From assembly GCA_017656335.1 (NCBI GenBank), contig JACDOA010000002.1:62001-126000 (forward strand): a stretch of 64,000 nt of DNA, given 5' to 3'. Position numbers and translations under genes: made by a program. The DNA is from Thermosipho sp. (in: thermotogales). Its GTDB lineage: Bacteria; Thermotogota; Thermotogae; Thermotogales; Fervidobacteriaceae. This document shows positions 8,320 through 17,599 of the stretch, in pieces. Positions within the stretch are counted from its first letter, which is position 1; every line of letters starts with the position of its first letter. Below the pieces are notes generated by a model that saw only the letters and a program-made list of their open reading frames with translations, searched no databases and was not told where the DNA came from.

Positions 8320-10824
8320 ATGAAAAAAATTTTAGTGGTAATCTTTTTATTTTTTCTTTCTTTAGCAATATTTTCAGAAGTTATATCATTTGAGCATGCT
8401 AACATAATTTATCCAGAAGGTTATAAAAAACTTGCCATAAAAGTAGGAAATAAATTTGAATCAATAAGAGATTTTGTTGTTGATTTATTTTCCTACGATC
8501 CTGGTAAAGTTAACATTTTTATTGAGCCAAATACTGTGATTTCAAATGGTTATGCTAATTTTTTACAAAATAACATAATTAAAATTTATACTTGGCCACC
8601 CTCAGGATATGAATACACCTACCTTCCTTTGAATGATTGGTACACTTATCTCTTAGTGCATGAATTTACTCACATTGTAACTCTGAAAAAACTAAGAGGA
8701 ATGAACAAAATAACAGCAAATTTAAAAATGCCATATGCTCCAAATTTTGGAAAATTCTCATATGAAGCTCCAACGGTCTTCATTGAATCATCACTAACAA
8801 AAAATTCTGGTAGACTAAATAATCCCAATATTTCTGAAGAATTGTTTAAAACATTTGGAGAAAAATTTCCAAATGATAATTTAATGAATGATTTTAGGTA
8901 TGGACTAGTTTATTACAATGCAAATGGAGATTTTTTTCAATATTTAATTGAAAAATATGGAAGAGAATCTGTTTTAAATTACCTTCAAAGTTCTATGGAT
9001 TATTCACTCAACTGGTTAGAAATAATGTTAATACCATCTTTTCCTTATGTACTTTTAACAAAACTTCCAATACTATTTGAAGATAATTTTAAATTTTATT
9101 TTGGAAATTCTTTTAAAAATGAAGTAAAAAACTGGCTCCATACTTTTAAATCCAATGAAAAACCTGAAGGAGCTTTGGTTTACAAAGGTCAAAATGAAAG
9201 AATTTACAAAGTAATTTCTGAAAATAACAATTTATACATTTTATCCTCATCGTTTGGAGCAGTTTCAGGATATTTTAACCATCCAATCAATAAATTAACA
9301 GTAATATCAGATAAAGGAACAGTAAAAAATGTTTACTATTTATCTGCAATTGATTTTAAAGTTGAAGATGGAAAAATTTTTATTTTAAAACGTAATAATA
9401 ACAACATGGAAATATGGAATCAGACAGAAAATAAAAAATTAATATCTGGAAAAATTAGCTCTTTTGATGTTTATAAAGGTAAAATTGTTTTTTCAACATA
9501 CAATGATAAAGAAGATGTTTCAACAATAAATGTACTTAATAAAACATACACAATAAATGGATTCGTTAGAGAGCTTGCTTTCAATGGAGATTCTTTGTAT
9601 ATCCTGATTGGAAACTCTCTTTTAAAACTCGAAAATGATTCATTTAAAGTTATAGACAATGTCTCTTTAAAAGGAGCATTCTTAAAGAAAAAAGGAAAAG
9701 AAATTTATATGATTTCCAAAATTGATGGAAAAATGGAATTTGTAAAAATTGAAAAAACTTTAATCAAAATTTCTAACAAACAAAACATAATTGATGCAGA
9801 TTTGGATGATAATAATCTATATTTTATAACCTATCTAGAAAACGGTGAGGGAATGGGATTATACAAATCCGAGAAAACATTCAACCTACCTGAAAAATAT
9901 TCAATAGCTCAAAAAAACAATGTCTATAACTTTAGATATACAACTTTGTCTAACATTGATGAATTGAAACTTAAACTAACTCCTTCAATATTTGCGCCAT
10001 TGCTTTTTACAACATACTTTTTACCAATTTCTCCGCAAGAACTCGGATTTTCAGGATGGGCATTAGGAAATCTATTTGATTTTACAAATACAAATCTTGA
10101 TTTTTATTTATTACCTTACCTGGGCAATTTCACAACCTACTCCGCAACTAATAATACTTTCAATGAAACAAAATATAACTTACTAGGTTTAAGTTATGGT
10201 CTAATATATAATGATTCTTTAAATGATAAAAGCTTAGTCAGTTTAAACCTTTACGATATTAAAAATTCATTCTATACAGGTATTTCTTCTTTAAGTATTA
10301 AACTTTTTGATACCACACTTAGTTATGATAGCAAAATGTCTTTAACGTTGGAAAATATAGGAACATATTTCTACAAATATCCAGATTTTAATTTTAATGA
10401 TCTAATATCTTTTAATTTAAACTTTTCAAAAGAAAAATTTTCACTTGGTATTGGTGAATCAAATGAAATTACTTATGAATCCACCTCTTTATCAATCCAT
10501 TCAACAGTATATGTAGGAATTTTAAATATTTTTTCTCAAAAAAATTATTTGTACGGAAATATGAATATTGATGATGAAGATTTAAATATGTTCATAGTAT
10601 CAATCAACAATATATTTCCCTTTTATAAACAAGCTGGGACAGCTTTAGGATACCTTGGCAATTATAACTTTGCTGATAATAATTTTACTAACAATTTTCT
10701 TTTATATTTATACATGGGACATCCAAAATCGAATATTTTATATTTACAAGCTGGTATATTATTTGATGGCTTTTTTAGGCCTTTCATAGGATTTGGTACT
10801 TCTCCTCACGATATATTTTTCTAA
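8320..10824 (+). CDS. Secreted HExxH metallopeptidase-like protein with propeller-like middle and beta-barrel-like C-terminus
   Basis: A large exported protein of 834 residues. Residues 1-19 are a signal peptide (MKKILVVIFLFFLSLAIFS). A gluzincin-like motif HEFTH is at 114-118, and a candidate third zinc ligand, Glu156 in FIESS, lies 38 residues later. From about 290 to 540 there are repeated short strand units of the kind seen in TolB/WD-like propellers. From about 550 to the end the sequence alternates polar and hydrophobic residues in many strands and finishes on Phe-Phe, which is typical of outer-membrane beta-barrels. Start: ATG 8320 follows GGAGG at 8310-8314; the ATG at 8308 sits inside the preceding stop and leaves no room for a ribosome site. 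I infer an outer-sheath protein with a periplasmic or surface peptidase-like domain. Peptidase activity is unproven. The gene overlaps the 3' end of lysA by 4 bases. Confidence 0.7.
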   Translation: MKKILVVIFLFFLSLAIFSEVISFEHANIIYPEGYKKLAIKVGNKFESIRDFVVDLFSYDPGKVNIFIEPNTVISNGYANFLQNNIIKIYTWPPSGYEYTYLPLNDWYTYLLVHEFTHIVTLKKLRGMNKITANLKMPYAPNFGKFSYEAPTVFIESSLTKNSGRLNNPNISEELFKTFGEKFPNDNLMNDFRYGLVYYNANGDFFQYLIEKYGRESVLNYLQSSMDYSLNWLEIMLIPSFPYVLLTKLPILFEDNFKFYFGNSFKNEVKNWLHTFKSNEKPEGALVYKGQNERIYKVISENNNLYILSSSFGAVSGYFNHPINKLTVISDKGTVKNVYYLSAIDFKVEDGKIFILKRNNNNMEIWNQTENKKLISGKISSFDVYKGKIVFSTYNDKEDVSTINVLNKTYTINGFVRELAFNGDSLYILIGNSLLKLENDSFKVIDNVSLKGAFLKKKGKEIYMISKIDGKMEFVKIEKTLIKISNKQNIIDADLDDNNLYFITYLENGEGMGLYKSEKTFNLPEKYSIAQKNNVYNFRYTTLSNIDELKLKLTPSIFAPLLFTTYFLPISPQELGFSGWALGNLFDFTNTNLDFYLLPYLGNFTTYSATNNTFNETKYNLLGLSYGLIYNDSLNDKSLVSLNLYDIKNSFYTGISSLSIKLFDTTLSYDSKMSLTLENIGTYFYKYPDFNFNDLISFNLNFSKEKFSLGIGESNEITYESTSLSIHSTVYVGILNIFSQKNYLYGNMNIDDEDLNMFIVSINNIFPFYKQAGTALGYLGNYNFADNNFTNNFLLYLYMGHPKSNILYLQAGILFDGFFRPFIGFGTSPHDIFF

Positions 10825-11990
10825 TCTAGTATACAGGTATTAAAAAGTTCTTCTACTGTTTGAGCTTTTCTAATCAACTTCAAAGAACCATCCTTTTTTA
10901 CCAGTACTTCTGGAGGCTTTACAGTACCATTATAATTATTTGCCATGGAAAAACCATATGCCCCTGCATTTTTAACTATTAACAAATCGCCCATTTTTGG
11001 AACAGCTATTTCCAAGTCTCTAGCCAAAAAATCCCCTGTTTCGCAAAGCGGGCCTACTACATCAACTTTTCCTCTTGTACTATTATCAGTAAAGATTTCA
11101 ATTTCATGACTTGCACCATATAACGCAGGACGTATTAAGTGGTTCATCCCGCTTTCTGTCACCACAAAGGTTTTTTGTTCACTTTTTTTTACCATTAAAA
11201 CCTTTGTTAGTAAAAAACCAGCAGGAGCAAAAATAAATCTTCCTATTTCACTAATTACCAGATCAAACTTTTCAAGAATAGGCGTCAATTCATTCTTCAA
11301 TCTATTTAAATCTAATTCTTTTTCATCCTTGTACCTTATTCCCCAACCTCCGCCAATATTTATCTTTGTAATATCATATTTTTTAGCAAGTTTATAAGTT
11401 TTCTCTAAGGCTTCTTTAAAAGGAGATATATCCGTAATTTGAGAACCAATATGTATATGAAGTCCTGAAATTTTTTCTCTATATTTTTCTAAAAGAAAAC
11501 TTGCCTGATCAAATGTCATACCAAATTTGTGTTTTTTCAAACCAGTTGAAATATATGGATGTGTTTTTGCATCTATATCTGGATTTACACGTAAGAATAA
11601 ATTTAAATTCTCTTCCTCTTTCCAAAGGTATTCAAACTCTTCCACTGAATCAACGTTAATATATTTTACTTTGTTATTTAACATAAATTCTTTCTGTTTA
11701 TGGGTTTTCCCATTTCCATTCCAAACAATATATTCTGAATCTATCCCAGCCATTTTAGCTGCATAAAATTCTCCTTCACCTAAAATATCTGCACCAAACC
11801 CGATATTTTTAAGAATTCTTAAAAGATACGGATTGTTATTTGCTTTCAACGCCAATGTTGGCAAGTAATTTAATTTTTCAAAAACTTTTTTTACTATATT
11901 GGCCCTTTTTATTAAAATATCCTCAAAATACACGTATACTGGTGTACCAAAATTCTGAGCAATTTCATTAAATATCTCTTTCACTTTCAA
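10821..11990 (-). CDS. lysA: Diaminopimelate decarboxylase
   Basis: PLP enzyme that decarboxylates meso-diaminopimelate to L-lysine. The PLP lysine is Lys49 in LALKANNNPY. Also present are HIGSQ, the glycine-rich phosphate-binding NIGGGWG, and the C-terminal catalytic CETGDF, giving a full-length 389-residue fold type III decarboxylase. The TTG at 11990 is the longest plausible start; a GTG two codons further in has a better-spaced AAGGAG. The 5' end overlaps the upstream M20 deacetylase gene by 23 bases, so the two are coupled and probably share the lysine/DAP pathway. Confidence 0.93.
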   Translation of the reverse strand: MKVKEIFNEIAQNFGTPVYVYFEDILIKRANIVKKVFEKLNYLPTLALKANNNPYLLRILKNIGFGADILGEGEFYAAKMAGIDSEYIVWNGNGKTHKQKEFMLNNKVKYINVDSVEEFEYLWKEEENLNLFLRVNPDIDAKTHPYISTGLKKHKFGMTFDQASFLLEKYREKISGLHIHIGSQITDISPFKEALEKTYKLAKKYDITKINIGGGWGIRYKDEKELDLNRLKNELTPILEKFDLVISEIGRFIFAPAGFLLTKVLMVKKSEQKTFVVTESGMNHLIRPALYGASHEIEIFTDNSTRGKVDVVGPLCETGDFLARDLEIAVPKMGDLLIVKNAGAYGFSMANNYNGTVKPPEVLVKKDGSLKLIRKAQTVEELFNTCILD

Positions 11991-13080
11991 TCAACTCCTT
12001 AAGAAATTCATAAACCAGTGATGAATAAAATTCAATTACTTCGTCATCTGGAAGAAATTTTGGATTGTGAAGCCCAAATTTTTCTCCTTTAGATGTTCCT
12101 GCCCAGAACATTAATGAAGGATAACGATTAGAAAAATATCCAAAATCTTCTCCTGTGAACTTCATTCCACAATTTATGAAGTTGACTTCAGTTTTTTTAT
12201 TTACAAAAGTCTTGAATTTTCTGTATAAATTTTCATCAACCACTACCTGAGGATAAACGCTTCCTTTATTAATAAAATAACTACCTTTATTTTCATCAGA
12301 TACCTTTCTTGCTATTCTAGATAATCTTTCTATAATCTTTTCAGTGATATCAAGAGATTGTGTCCTGATACTTCCCATAATTGTTGTTTCTTTTGAAACT
12401 ATATTTCTTGCATCTCCACCTTCTATTTTCCCAAAACCAATTAACACATCTTCAAAATTTTCATTATAAAATTCGTTTAAAAATTGCATGGATATTTTAA
12501 TTGAATCGATGCCCCGATCATAAAAAGCTATATGTGCTGGTTTTCCTAAAAATGTTATGTCTAATTCTGTAGCAGAAGCAAATAAAGTTCCAGGAGTTGT
12601 TGCAACTGTTTTAAAATCGTACTCATCAGTTACATGAAGGGAGAAAGCATATTTTATTGGCAATTCTTCCAGTTCATCTAAAATATAAGAAGCGCCTGCA
12701 CCTGTTTCTTCACCCGGCTGAAAAACAAACACGAAATTTTCCTGAAAATTACCTGCCAAAATCTTTTTAACCAATTCATACGCTATTGCCATATGCACAT
12801 CATGCCCACAAGCATGCATATTGTTATTTTTTGACGCATATTTCCAATTTGTTTCTTCTTTTATCGGAAGTGCATCCATATCCGCTCTATATAAAATAAA
12901 TGGTGCATTCTTTTTAATTTCATAAATTGCTATTACACCTGTTCCTGCAATTTTATATATTTTTAATCTATCATCATTCATTGATTTTAAAGCATTAATT
13001 AATAATTTTTGTGTTTCATACTCTCTAAATGATATTTCAGGATTTTGATGTAATAAATGTCTAAGTTCTATCGAATCCAC
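11968..13080 (-). CDS. M20-family amidohydrolase, probable N-acetyldiaminopimelate deacetylase
   Basis: Zinc or manganese-dependent M20D deacetylase of 370 residues. Metal and catalytic motifs are HACGHDVH, YRADMDALPIKEE, GEETGAGA, SLHVTDEY and, near the C-terminus, GLHNPKFLPDDE. The dimerisation domain lies between about residues 170 and 285. M20D enzymes remove acyl groups from amino acids. Its overlap with lysA makes N-acetyl-LL-diaminopimelate deacetylase, the acetylated DAP branch, the best guess; a general N-acyl amino acid hydrolase is the alternative. The start is GTG with GGGAGGTG upstream. Confidence 0.8.
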   Translation of the reverse strand: MDSIELRHLLHQNPEISFREYETQKLLINALKSMNDDRLKIYKIAGTGVIAIYEIKKNAPFILYRADMDALPIKEETNWKYASKNNNMHACGHDVHMAIAYELVKKILAGNFQENFVFVFQPGEETGAGASYILDELEELPIKYAFSLHVTDEYDFKTVATTPGTLFASATELDITFLGKPAHIAFYDRGIDSIKISMQFLNEFYNENFEDVLIGFGKIEGGDARNIVSKETTIMGSIRTQSLDITEKIIERLSRIARKVSDENKGSYFINKGSVYPQVVVDENLYRKFKTFVNKKTEVNFINCGMKFTGEDFGYFSNRYPSLMFWAGTSKGEKFGLHNPKFLPDDEVIEFYSSLVYEFLKELIESERDI

Positions 13081-13100
13081 TTTTTCACCTCCCTAAGTTA

Positions 13101-13129
13101 TTCATATAATAACACATATATGTTATAAT
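13101..13129 (+). promoter_or_regulatory. Candidate promoter for the pheS array
   Basis: TTCATA, a 17-base spacer, then TATAAT, about 57 bases before the pheS ATG. The -35 is weak and the -10 is consensus. No T-box stem or terminator is seen between it and pheS. Confidence 0.5.
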
Positions 13130-13185
13130 TAAAGTTGAGTTTCGTTTCATAAAGGTTAATTAAAGTTAATTTTGGAGGTGTCTAA

Positions 13186-14163
13186 ATGGACGAAGTTCAA
13201 AAATTAGTAGATGATGCTCTTAAAGAAATTAATTCTGCAACTGATTCTAGTACTCTAAATAATATAAGAATAAAATATCTCGGAAAAAAGGGATTAATTA
13301 CATCATTAATGAAAAAACTTAAGGATCTTCCTCAAGAGGAAAGACCCAAATTTGGAGCACATGTTAATAATGCTAAAAATATTATTACACAAAAAATAAA
13401 TGAAAAATTGGAAGAAATTTCAGAAAAAGAAAAAAAGAAAAAATACGAAGAACTTGCCGTTGATATAAGTATTCCTGGAGCCAGAAGAGACATTGGCCAT
13501 TTACATATACTAACTCAAATTCAAAAAGAACTTGAAGATATTTTTATCTCTATGGGTTTTGAAGTAGTTGAAGGTCCTGAAGTCGAAGATACTTGGCACA
13601 ATTTTGATGCTCTTAATACACCCGATTGGCACCCTGCAAGGGACATCCAAGATTCTTTTTATTTCACTGACAAAATACTTTTAAGAACTCATACCTCTCC
13701 AGTTCAAATTAGAACCATGTTGCAAAGAAAACCACCTCTTGCCATAATCTCACCTGGCAGAGTTTACAGAAGAGACTATGATTCAACACATTTACCTATG
13801 TTTACCCAAATGGAAGGTCTATTTGTTGATAAAAATGTCACAATTAAACATTTGAAATATACATTGGAAGAAATGGCTAAAAGGATTTTTGGAGAAAATT
13901 CTAAAGTTAGATTAAGACCCAGCTTTTTCCCGTTTACTGAACCAAGTTATGAAGTTGATGTTCTTTTTGGTGATACGTGGCTTGAAATACTGGGAGCTGG
14001 AATGGTTGATCCAAATGTTTTTAAAAATGCTGGTTATGATCCTGAAGAGTGGTCTGGATTTGCCTTTGGATTAGGACTTGAAAGAATTGCCATGGTAAAG
14101 TACGGAATAAAAGATATCAGAGATTTTATTAGAAACGATATTAAATTTTTGGAAAACTATTGA
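13186..14163 (+). CDS. pheS: Phenylalanine--tRNA ligase alpha subunit
   Basis: Catalytic alpha subunit of the (alpha-beta)2 PheRS, charging tRNA-Phe with ATP and phenylalanine. The N-terminal coiled-coil arm covers about residues 1-90. Class II motifs follow: [39 protein letters not shown] and HPARD. Then come [47 protein letters not shown] and the motif 3 region [18 protein letters not shown]. The length of 325 is normal. The beta subunit gene pheT is not next to it; truB follows after one base. The beta subunit must be encoded elsewhere. Confidence 0.97.
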   Translation: MDEVQKLVDDALKEINSATDSSTLNNIRIKYLGKKGLITSLMKKLKDLPQEERPKFGAHVNNAKNIITQKINEKLEEISEKEKKKKYEELAVDISIPGARRDIGHLHILTQIQKELEDIFISMGFEVVEGPEVEDTWHNFDALNTPDWHPARDIQDSFYFTDKILLRTHTSPVQIRTMLQRKPPLAIISPGRVYRRDYDSTHLPMFTQMEGLFVDKNVTIKHLKYTLEEMAKRIFGENSKVRLRPSFFPFTEPSYEVDVLFGDTWLEILGAGMVDPNVFKNAGYDPEEWSGFAFGLGLERIAMVKYGIKDIRDFIRNDIKFLENY

Positions 14164-14164
14164 T

Positions 14165-15097
14165 ATGAATGGAATTTTAAATGTTTATAAACCTAAAGGT
14201 TTAACTTCACATGATGTTGTGGATGTAATCAGAAAAAAATTAAACATTAGAAAAGTGGGACACGCAGGCACACTTGATCCTTTTGCCGAAGGTGTTTTAA
14301 TTATTGGTTTAGGGCACTCAACTCGTTTGCTCGAATACTTTAAAGATTTTAAAAAAAGATATTATGTTAAAGCTATTCTTGGACTTATTACAGAAACTTT
14401 TGATATAACTGGAGAAGTTAAGGAAGAAAAGAACTGTAATAAATCAGCTAAAGAAATAATAGAAGCAATAAATTCATTCAAAGGCAAGTATCTTCAAGTA
14501 CCCCCTGCTTATTCAGCAAAAAAATACAAGGGGAAGCGTTTATATAAACTTGCAAGAGAAGGAAAAATTATCTCTCTTCCACCAAGAGAGGTTGAAATAT
14601 ACAATATAGAAAACATCAAAGTTAATCCACCTTATTTCTCTTTTGAAGTGGAAGTTTCAACAGGCACTTATATTCGAAGTCTTTGTATGGACATTGGATA
14701 CAAATTATCGTGTGGAGCAACCGCAGTTGAATTAGTTAGAACAAATATAGGAGACTTTAATATAAAAAACTCAATTAATCCTTTTGAAAAATCAAGGGAG
14801 GAAATCTTAAGTCATTTAATGAATCCTGTAAAGGTTCTTAATTTACCAAAAGTAGTTATATATAAGGATTATGTTGAAAAAATTTTTAACGGCATTCAAC
14901 CAACATTAGAGTTTGTTAAAGAAATCATAAATGACTTCAAAAAGGGAAACGATGTAATGTTAGTTTGTGATGAAAAATTAATTGCAATTGCAAAAGCCGA
15001 AAGAAATTCTAGTTTTTTTGAAACTTTAAGAAAAGAGAGCCGTTTACGTGAAAGAATTTTTTCTTTAAAGAAGGTATTTAAGGAGGCGAAATTTTGA
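14165..15097 (+). CDS. truB: tRNA pseudouridine(55) synthase TruB
   Basis: Makes pseudouridine 55 in the T-loop of tRNAs. The N-terminus is typical (NGILNVYKPKGLTSHDVV). The catalytic Asp lies in GHAGTLDPFAEGVL. YAVKAILGLITETFD, PPAYSAKKYKGKRLYKLAREG, and EVEVSTGTYIRSLCMDIG follow as family blocks. A C-terminal PUA-like portion covers about residues 230-310. The 310-residue length fits. The stop overlaps the TTG of the next gene by 4 bases. Confidence 0.96.
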   Translation: MNGILNVYKPKGLTSHDVVDVIRKKLNIRKVGHAGTLDPFAEGVLIIGLGHSTRLLEYFKDFKKRYYVKAILGLITETFDITGEVKEEKNCNKSAKEIIEAINSFKGKYLQVPPAYSAKKYKGKRLYKLAREGKIISLPPREVEIYNIENIKVNPPYFSFEVEVSTGTYIRSLCMDIGYKLSCGATAVELVRTNIGDFNIKNSINPFEKSREEILSHLMNPVKVLNLPKVVIYKDYVEKIFNGIQPTLEFVKEIINDFKKGNDVMLVCDEKLIAIAKAERNSSFFETLRKESRLRERIFSLKKVFKEAKF

Positions 15098-16167
15098 AAG
15101 TAGGTATAATTGGATTACCTCAAGTTGGTAAAACAACAATATTTTCACTTTTAACAGGTCTGGAAGTTGAACCATATTCTACAGCTCATCAGAAGGGAGT
15201 CGCAAAGGTCTTTGACAAAAGAGTAAAGATACTTTCAGAAATGTATCAACCAAAAAAGACTATTTACGCAACTCTGGAATTTTATGATACACCGCCTTTA
15301 ATTCCTAATGATCAGAAAAGTAGATCACAAGTGTTTAATATGGTTCAAAATGCTGATGCTTTATTGCTCGTTTTAAGAGCATTTAAAAATGATAGTGTTC
15401 CTTTTCCAGAAAAAGGCGAAACTGCTTACAAACAATTGAAAATTACATTGGATGAATTTATATTTAGAGATCTTGAGGTTGTAACTAATAGAATTGAAAA
15501 GCTTGAAAATGCTAAAAGAAAGCTTGAAAACAGAGAGGAAAACGAATTAAAAGTTCTCAAACAAATGAGAGAATTTCTCGAAAACGAAGATTTTCTATCA
15601 AGACATAGAGAAGATTTTTCTGAGGATCAATTAAAACTTGTTTCAAGCTATTCTCTTGTAACCCTAAAACCTGTAGTAATCGCCGTAAATCTTGATGAAA
15701 ACCAATTTGTAGAAAAAGACTACGAAAGTAAAAATGATGTTTCAAAACTAGTTAATAATTATAATTTTGCTTATATTGAACTTTGTGGATTAATGGAAAA
15801 AGAAATTCAAGAACTTCCAGAAGAAGAAAGAGAAGAATTCTTAAAGGATCTTGGAATCACTGAAAGCGGCATTGAAAGACTTTCAAAAATCATGTATAGT
15901 CAATTAGGCCTAATTTCTTTTTTCACCGTTGGAAAAGATGAAGTAAGAGCCTGGACACTTAAGAAAGGTAGCACAGCAGTTGAAGCTGCAGGAGTAATAC
16001 ATTCAGATCTTGCAAGAGGATTTATTAAAGCTGAAATAATGAAATATGACGATCTAGTTTCATTAGGGAGCGAAAAAGAAGTTAAAGAAAAAGGATTGAT
16101 GAAATTAGTTGGAAAAGAGCATGTTATTGAAGATGGTGATATAATTACTATAAGATTCAACGTCTAG
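15094..16167 (+). CDS. YchF/OLA1-type GTP-binding protein
   Basis: P-loop NTPase of the Obg/YchF group, 357 residues. G1 is GLPQVGKTT at residues 7-15. The G3 region reads FYDTPPL in place of DxxG. NLDE sits where GTPases have NKxD, as expected for the ATP-preferring YchF subgroup. A coiled-coil helical insertion covers about residues 120-175, and the C-terminal TGS domain ends KEHVIEDGDIITIRFNV. YchF proteins bind ribosomes and affect stress responses. The start is TTG with AAGGAGG nearby, overlapping the truB stop. Confidence 0.88.
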   Translation: MKVGIIGLPQVGKTTIFSLLTGLEVEPYSTAHQKGVAKVFDKRVKILSEMYQPKKTIYATLEFYDTPPLIPNDQKSRSQVFNMVQNADALLLVLRAFKNDSVPFPEKGETAYKQLKITLDEFIFRDLEVVTNRIEKLENAKRKLENREENELKVLKQMREFLENEDFLSRHREDFSEDQLKLVSSYSLVTLKPVVIAVNLDENQFVEKDYESKNDVSKLVNNYNFAYIELCGLMEKEIQELPEEEREEFLKDLGITESGIERLSKIMYSQLGLISFFTVGKDEVRAWTLKKGSTAVEAAGVIHSDLARGFIKAEIMKYDDLVSLGSEKEVKEKGLMKLVGKEHVIEDGDIITIRFNV

Positions 16168-16178
16168 GAGGAAAAAAC

Positions 16179-16415
16179 ATGAAACAAGTTATAAAATTAA
16201 CTCAGAACATCTATATTCCCAGAGCAAGAATAACAGCTGTTCTCCCTGTGTCTTCATCTATTGCAAGAAAATTAAGAGGCCTTAACAAACTCGGTGGAAA
16301 AATCGTAAACATAACATACGGTGAAGAAGCAAAGACTATTCTCATTATGGATAGCGGTCATATCTTAGTTTCTTCAAAAACTCTGAAAGAGGTTGATGAA
16401 GCACTGTGGAAATAA
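16179..16415 (+). CDS. DUF370 / RemA-like regulatory protein
   Basis: A 78-residue protein of the DUF370 family, whose best-known member is Bacillus RemA, a DNA-binding regulator of matrix genes. The family core is recognisable in RITAVLPVSSSIARKLRG and KIVNITYGEEAKTILIM with DSGHILVSS. There is no extra domain. A GGAGG site lies 6 bases before the ATG. It sits between the YchF-like gene and a radical SAM gene whose GTG start overlaps its 3' end by 10 bases. A regulatory role is inferred only from the family. Confidence 0.82.
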   Translation: MKQVIKLTQNIYIPRARITAVLPVSSSIARKLRGLNKLGGKIVNITYGEEAKTILIMDSGHILVSSKTLKEVDEALWK

Positions 16416-17599
16416 AAAGGTTTATTTTTAGATATACTCCTACAAATAGATACAGTATCACGGCACTTGTTGCCTCAGTTTTTTCATATAAAAAAGATAT
16501 TGAATTAATTGAAGTAAGGAATGTTAATGATATTTTAAATTTTGAAACTAAGGGAACTGTGGTTCTCTTTTCTTTTATGAGCTTTGATTTAGAAACTGTT
16601 AAAAAGGAAGCAAGTTTTTTAAAAGATAAAGGATATGTTTTAATTGCGGGGGGACCACATGTTTCAGCATTGCCTTATCAAGTTTTAAACCTAGGTTTTG
16701 ATTACGTTTTTACAGGTGATGGTGAAGAAAACATCAGAAAATTTATTGATGGGATATTTCCTGAAAATAAAATATACGATGGAACAACCAATAGAGTTAA
16801 TTTATCAAATTATCCTCCTTTCTGTCCTGAAAAAAATTTATACATGCCAATTGAAATTTCAAGAGGTTGTCCATTCTCGTGTGGTTATTGTCAAACCCCA
16901 AGACTTGCAGGAAAAATTGTTAGACACAGACCTTTAGAACAAATTATAGAATACTCAAAAATTGGTGTTAAAAATGGCAGAAAAATAGCAAGATTTATTT
17001 CTCCTAATTCTTTTAGTTATGGAAGTAAAAATGGTGTAACCCCTGAACCTAAAATTATAGATGAATTATTATTCGGACTTAAGAAAATTGGTGTTAAAGA
17101 AATATATTTTGGTACTTTTCCTTCAGATGTTAGGCCAGAAAGTATAACCGAAGAAATGTTATTAACAATAAAAAAATACGTAAATAACAAATATATTGTA
17201 GTTGGAGCTCAAAGTGGTAGTGAAAGAATATTGAAAATTATAAGACGTGGACATAGTTTAGAACAAATTGAAAACGCTCTTTATCTTCTAAAAAAACACG
17301 GTTTTATTCCACGTGTTGATTTTATTTTTGGTTTTCCATTCGAAACTGATGAAGATATTGAAAAAACATTTAACTTTATTGAAAAAATCGTTAAAAAATA
17401 TAACGCTAAAGTTCATGCTCATACATTTATGCCTCTTCCAGGAACACCACTTGCCAATGCAGGACCTGGAAAATTGACAGAAAAGCATTATAAATTCTTG
17501 GGTTTACTAACAGCTAAGGGATATCTTGATGGTTACTGGCTGAATCAAGAAAAACTTGCAAGGAGAGTTGCAAATGTTAATAGCAGCAACACAATTTAA
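16406..17599 (+). CDS. B12-binding-like / radical SAM protein
   Basis: A 397-residue protein with an N-terminal cobalamin-binding-like Rossmann domain (about 1-115, with LIAGGPHVSALPYQVL and DYVFTGDGEENI). A radical SAM domain follows; its 4Fe-4S cysteines are in GCPFSCGYCQTP (C-x3-C-x2-C). Further SAM-barrel blocks include VVGAQSGSERILKIIRRGHS and RVDFIFGFPFETDEDIE, with HTFMPLPGTPLA near the end. It resembles an uncharacterised archaeal and thermophile family of B12/SAM proteins; the reaction is unknown. The GTG start overlaps the DUF370 gene and its stop overlaps the nitrilase by 26 bases. Confidence 0.85.
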   Translation: MEIKRFIFRYTPTNRYSITALVASVFSYKKDIELIEVRNVNDILNFETKGTVVLFSFMSFDLETVKKEASFLKDKGYVLIAGGPHVSALPYQVLNLGFDYVFTGDGEENIRKFIDGIFPENKIYDGTTNRVNLSNYPPFCPEKNLYMPIEISRGCPFSCGYCQTPRLAGKIVRHRPLEQIIEYSKIGVKNGRKIARFISPNSFSYGSKNGVTPEPKIIDELLFGLKKIGVKEIYFGTFPSDVRPESITEEMLLTIKKYVNNKYIVVGAQSGSERILKIIRRGHSLEQIENALYLLKKHGFIPRVDFIFGFPFETDEDIEKTFNFIEKIVKKYNAKVHAHTFMPLPGTPLANAGPGKLTEKHYKFLGLLTAKGYLDGYWLNQEKLARRVANVNSSNTI

